DNA from: Paramarasmius palmivorus
Lineage: Eukaryota; Basidiomycota; Agaricomycetes; Agaricales; Marasmiaceae
Direction: 5' to 3'
NCBI GenBank assembly: GCA_037176845.1
Contig: JAYKXP010000007.1
Span: 62,001-126,000, forward strand
DNA: 64,000 nt
How positions within the stretch are numbered: the first letter of the stretch is position 1; every line of letters starts with the position of its first letter. This document shows, in pieces, positions 59,501 through 64,000 of the stretch. Under the pieces are notes generated by a model. It was not told where the DNA came from. It ran no database searches and saw only the letters and a list, made by a program, of their open reading frames with translations. The position numbers and the translations under genes are program-made.

Positions 59501-62377
59501 GAAGAGATGGATATAAAATACACCAAACATCGCTCGCAGGCAGGTGTTTTGCCGCGGACGCAATGAAAGCTGCAGCACCTGAAGGAAAATTTAAGGGACT
59601 GTTCAAAGAAATTTAGATACTAGATATTAAACATACCCTGCCGTATCCAACTATTCGGATGATACAAAAATCCGAGGGTGGCGCTCATCAATTCCCATTT
59701 TCGCATCTTCTGGAATAGACCAAGCTCACACAAATTGGTGAGGGCGGTTAGTACCTTTGCGATGACAGTCTCTTCGACATCTGAAACAGAGGTTAGCATT
59801 TACAACATGTGTGCAAGTAGGGTCTCTCACCAGACAAGGCTTGTATCATAAGTGGTAGGATGTACTCTTCTAGACTCCGGCCGCCGGCACAAGCGGCAAC
59901 ATCGACTATACTTTCAAAGAATGCCAGCCGTAGTAGCCAATCCCGGTCGTTGAGATAAGTAATCATATGGCTGAGGATAACATCGTTTGTACGTTGTCGG
60001 AGGAATATGCAGAGGTATGAGATATCGTGCAACACAGCTCGCTTAACAACACTAGAAGGGTCCATGAGAAGAGCCGATAGATGTTCTTGAATGCTATTCT
60101 GCAAATCCTGCATGCTGGCATCATACGAGACCTGAACAAGCCAGTCAGTTTCGCGAAGCAACCTACGCTGAAGATGGGGAAGACAAGCCTCATAATGTGC
60201 ATTATCATACTCTTGCGCGTCGGGTAAGAGTTTGAAAGATCCATGTGCTTTCAATGCTTGTCCCATCTCTAGATATCGCACCGCTGTATCCGCTAGTTGA
60301 GCTAGACATTGTGCATAAGCACAACGAACAGAAACTTCGGGATCTTGAACGACATATTTGATATTTGGAATGATGTACTCCGGAAAGACTGAGGCATTAG
60401 ACGGGGTGATTACCGTCACCAGCATCAACTAGTAACTGTGTCAGTCAACAGGCGTCAGTAAAAAGTGGATGCACTCACGACTTGAACCAATGTCCGGACA
60501 GCACCTGCCCTAACAATAGCCGCATCGTCATGCAGCAGGTCGACAATGTATGGAACCATTCTGTCCAACTTGGCCTCGTCCGTTAAATGAGGACATAACG
60601 CTAAGAAGACGTCCAAAGCGCGGACTTTCGAACTTGGTAAGGAACAATTCCGTATGTTCGCGGACACGAGTGCCAGTATAATGAGTGCAGGTCCGTCTAT
60701 GAAGGAGTTTGAATTTCAAGTAAAGAACGGATCATGGCTCTGGATCTCATACCTGCTGTCGCTCGCGGCGCCGGCTGAAGAGCACCACTAAGTTTAGAGT
60801 CGCGATTGGGAACATGTAGCTCGACAGGTAGAACATCCTAGAGAAAATGAGACAACGTGACAATGCTTGCATGCTCTCATACCTGAAATGGTTTAGATGT
60901 ACTAGCGGATGAATTATACTCAACCTTAATATCCATCACTGGCTCTTCGACCACCTCTGCAGCAATATAAGGCTCGACGCTCTCGAAATCTGCCCAAAGC
61001 CTTTCCATTCTATGATCAGAATCACTGGGTAAAGGTTCATTATCTGTCCCGGACACCGTGCTAGGGTGGATTGTGGGTGATTGTGTACTTCGATTGGAGG
61101 TGGTGGTAGTGACAGTGGGACTTGATACGGACGGAGTGGTAGAGGGGAGCGGATTCAAGAAGGGAGGGCTGGTCGGAAGCTCGTTGATAGATGAGACGTA
61201 ATTGTGAAGGAAGCTGAAGAAGCATTCGGGAAACACGGTCCCTCGAGAAGTATGTAGCAGACTGTCGAAGGTTGGGCGTTGCGTAGGGTCAAGTTGTATC
61301 ATTTGTTTAATCATATTCTACTGGATATGCTTAGCAAAAGGATGTGTTTGAGGAAGGATGAAACTCACTCGGACACCTTCATCCTCAATTGCGTTCAGAT
61401 GTGCATCCAAGTTATAATCGCCTTCCCTGTATTTGAACAACTGGCTAAGCGTGAACAACGGCGCGCCCTCTAGAAACAGCTCCGCAATCACGCATCCAAC
61501 GCTAAAGCAGTCCATCGACTCTGTCACTTTGCCATCCCGTTTGCCCTCAGTGTCCTCCATGGCAAGCTTAGACTTCCTGGCACTGATTTCAGGATTGCTT
61601 GCGGCTGTATAGAAACGCTCTGGAGCAATATAGCATGTTCTTCTGCCAGAGGTGTCAAAGAAAAAAGAGAAGTCGGAAGGGTCGTCTAACGGAAGGTAGA
61701 CCGGTTTGTAGGGGGCAAAGTCTGAGAGATAGACCCAGTTCCATGAAGTAACGAGAATGTTTTCAGACTTGATGTCTCCGTGGGAGATCTTGCGGTTTCG
61801 TGCATCTCGAAGTCCCATTATAACCTGAAATACGATCCACTTTTTCTCGATAGCACTCAGGAAGGGCCGTGTACTGGACTTGAATGTTTAGAGGTGCGTT
61901 CCGTCGAAAGACAGGACACTCGTACCTGATGCGGTCGTACAGATTACTCGCTATCCATTGCCTGATAATGTAGCCTGCTCTATCCGTCTCCATGAAAGCC
62001 TGATAATTGTACACATTCGCGATATCCAGTAAGCCTTCCCTCTCGACTAATACAAACTAATTAGCATGGTCCGCCACGGGTGTTAAGGAATTAGCCTACC
62101 CTTCAAACGTCTGAGGTGGTTTCGCAGTGTGACACCTGGATCAGGCTTTATGAAGATCTTGACGACAAGGTAGCCATTTCGATGTTTGCATTTCACTGTC
62201 TTCAGAAACCGAGCTGAACCTAGACTGATTCGCGGGTATCTGTCAATACGCCTTCTTATGCTAGAGTTATTAAACGCACCTCTTTTCGTATACGATATCT
62301 CCACCCAACTCTGGTATGAAAGAATCCAATGCGCCAGTGGTACGCGTCAATGTAGACCCAGACTGAACATTCCCCAT
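56587..62377 (-). CDS. VPS15: VPS15/PIK3R4 protein kinase, regulator of class III PI3-kinase
   Basis: Scaffold and regulatory kinase of the Vps34 complexes in endosomal sorting and autophagy. The start at 62377 gives MGNVQSGS, a fitting N-myristoylation signal. The kinase domain shows family-specific departures from the norm: HGDIKSENILVTSWNWVYL in place of HRD-type text, and LSDFAPYKPVYLP where most kinases have DFG; FDTSGRRTCYIAPERFY follows. HEAT-type repeats occupy the middle (SKVRALDVFLALCPHLTDEA, VSVRCAYAQCLAQLADTAVR, LMDPSSVVKRAVLHDISYLC). The C-terminus is a WD40 propeller: HLGSHSDSVTGLAVSPDHMF, SSDDKTVKVWDTARLERN and GSDDRKIRLWDLGKIERS, ending VWRVDAGEQ. Many short introns. Length, about 1,500 residues, matches Vps15. 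Confidence 0.95.
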
Positions 62378-62623
62378 GACCTTCCTAACGGCTAGAGTAG
62401 TGGTAGTGCTTAGGTGAGTTTGGTGTTATTACGAGGGATTCGGGAGTGTAGTATGGCGGACAAGCTGAGATGATTTATGCAGATGTCATGGTAAGACTTA
62501 GAATGGTCAAGATGGTGGTCGCGGTTCGACCTAATGTCACAAAATAGGAAGGCCGCGCGCTAGTAGTTTCTCATTCACACACGCAAGTAGAATAAATCGA
62601 AGATATTTCAATTCAGTGTTAAA

Positions 62624-64000
62624 CTACACTGATATCGTTTTGAAAACAGACAATCCGCCAATTCCAGTACTGATGATTGCACCTGGTATCTGAGGGTGCC
62701 AATGTAACTCCTTCACCCGTTCCTGGTAATGGGTAAACAGTAGCTGAGAAGGATGCTCAGGAATGACATCCCCTGATTGCCTGACTGATTCATCGTCCGC
62801 CTCGACTGCAAGATCCCAAAGGGTAACCTGATCATCATCCCCAGAAGCAGCAAAGACAGAGTCATCGCTTGGATGCCATTCTATGGATGTGATTGGGCGT
62901 TTGTGCCAGTTGAAGTGCGCAACATGAGACCTGCCATGCAATTGAGATCAGTGAAAGAAAGAAGAAACAGGTCAAACGTACGTTGATTGCCCAATATTCC
63001 GCAGATCCCAGACTTTTATTTCACCGTTGTCATCGCCGCTGACGAGGAGGTACGACGTTGAACGATTCCAACTGATAACATTAACATCGCTGCCGTGCGC
63101 ATTCAGGATCGATGCGACACTTTGACGAGCTTTCGATCGTATGTCCCACATACGTACGCTTTGGTCCGAAGAGCACGACGCAAACACAGTGATTTCGGTC
63201 GGACTCCATTGTATGTCTTCGACACTAGAGGTGTGAGACAGAAATGGATTAGGGAAAGTCCGAAAACCTGAAGTACTGGCTGTCGTTAGATAGATGCTAG
63301 CAGCATTATCTCCGGTAAGAAGACTGAGGGAAGAAGCTGAGGGTGCGTTCCAGTCCATGGCGTATCCTTCAGTCGAATGTGAATCAACAGTGAATGCAGC
63401 CTTTTGACTTGTTTTTCTGTCAATTTTATATCCGGGAGTGTTGAGGTGCTCTATAAATGGCCGGATATCATAAACGTGTACCTTGCCCGTCTCTGACCAA
63501 ACGCCCGTGAAGTATGGCTGAGAAGGAGAAGGTAGCTGGCGTCCTGGTAACGGCTGTGCGCGGACACGGTTGATGCTGCCAACGTTTGGTATAGTTTCCG
63601 ACTCGACGATAGGATCTTCATCAAGCGCATCGTCATCTTCATCATCGTTCTCGTCGTCCGAATCATCTACACTCAAAAATACTCCAATTAGAGGCATCCA
63701 CGATGCATGGATGAATGCATACCATGGACCTGAGTACGATGTAAGGAGCTCAGTTTTAGAATGGACACTTTGTTGTCTTGAGGTCGTCTGGCTTGGGATC
63801 CTGTCACGACATACGCGGTCGTAGGCAATCTTTGTCGGTTTTCGCCTAGATCGTCGACTAGGATATCGAAAGAGAGGCACGAACAATCCATTCCAAGATC
63901 GTGCCTCATGATATATGTTGACTCGTCTGGTTCTAATGTGTCACCATCGGGGAGTTCATCCACACCCATGATGAAGGGCCGTTTTTCTTCTCGCTCTGTT
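62624..64000 (-). CDS. RRB1: Ribosome assembly WD40 protein RRB1/GRWD1 (5' end beyond window)
   Basis: Nuclear/nucleolar chaperone of ribosomal protein uL3 in 60S assembly. The visible part starts with the conserved RRB1 N-terminal segment (KRPFIMGVDELPDGDTLEPD, then ESTYIMRHDLGMDCSCLSFD). An acidic stretch follows (DDSDDENDDEDDDALDEDP). WD40 repeats include DIQWSPTEITVFASCSSDQS ending VRMWDIR, NVISWNRSTSYLLVSGDDN with IKVWDLR, and SIEWHPSDDSVFAASGDDDQ with VTLWDLA. The last blade reads RVKELHWHPQIPGAIISTGI and ends SVFKTISV. Introns are near 62935-62982 and 63660-63800. The first codons lie to the right of 64000. Confidence 0.93.

Overview
The window is nuclear DNA of a filamentous basidiomycete, most likely an agaricomycete. 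Genes carry many introns of about 45 to 65 nt, intergenic gaps are often near 100 bp, both strands are used, and one gene encodes a NACHT-type NTPase with the short Asn/Gly/Gln-rich N-terminus usual in mushroom NLR-like proteins. All exon boundaries were inferred by eye from GT-AG (twice GC-AG) signals and conserved reading frames, so inner borders are approximate; outer start and stop codons were checked against the sequence.

Left part (1-30.4 kb). This is conserved housekeeping: glycogen debranching enzyme (5' part only), a makorin-type CCCH/RING ubiquitin ligase, MCM10, Pol III subunit RPC4, a xanthine/hypoxanthine phosphoribosyltransferase (XPT1 type), mitoferrin, an acidic AT-hook-like nuclear protein, a small Ser/Pro-rich protein, a long MMS22/Mus7 repair protein, tRNA-splicing endonuclease SEN2, and a Pro/Gln-rich GATA factor. 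Three divergent pairs (makorin/MCM10, RPC4/XPT1, SEN2/GATA) share only 79-121 bp between start codons.

Middle accessory region (30.4-38.6 kb). A NACHT NTPase gene lies beside a degenerate, roughly tandem duplication of its own 3' end and downstream flank, with a third shorter fragment between the copies. Next is an MFS siderophore-iron transporter whose upstream region contains a perfect iron-regulator-type GATA site (ATCTGATAA on the minus strand). Mitoferrin at 10.8 kb also has clustered GATA sites upstream.

Right part (38.6-64 kb). This holds a HAD phosphatase, a CUE-like/CCCH/Smr protein, mitochondrial ribosomal protein mS29, cofactor-independent phosphoglycerate mutase, cytochrome c1, a frameshifted protein kinase pseudogene in a gene-poor 2.3 kb stretch, an unrecognised protein with a possible PD-(D/E)XK-like core, a THP3/LENG8-type SAC3-GANP protein, alanine-glyoxylate aminotransferase, the VPS15 kinase/HEAT/WD40 regulator of the class III PI3-kinase, and the C-terminal part of the ribosome-assembly chaperone RRB1.

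The genes do not form one pathway cluster. The less ordinary signals are the NACHT gene with its decaying duplicates, the iron-GATA site, two independent GC-AG introns sharing the donor GCATGT, the frameshifted kinase, and the unrecognised gene at 50.8-52.3 kb.
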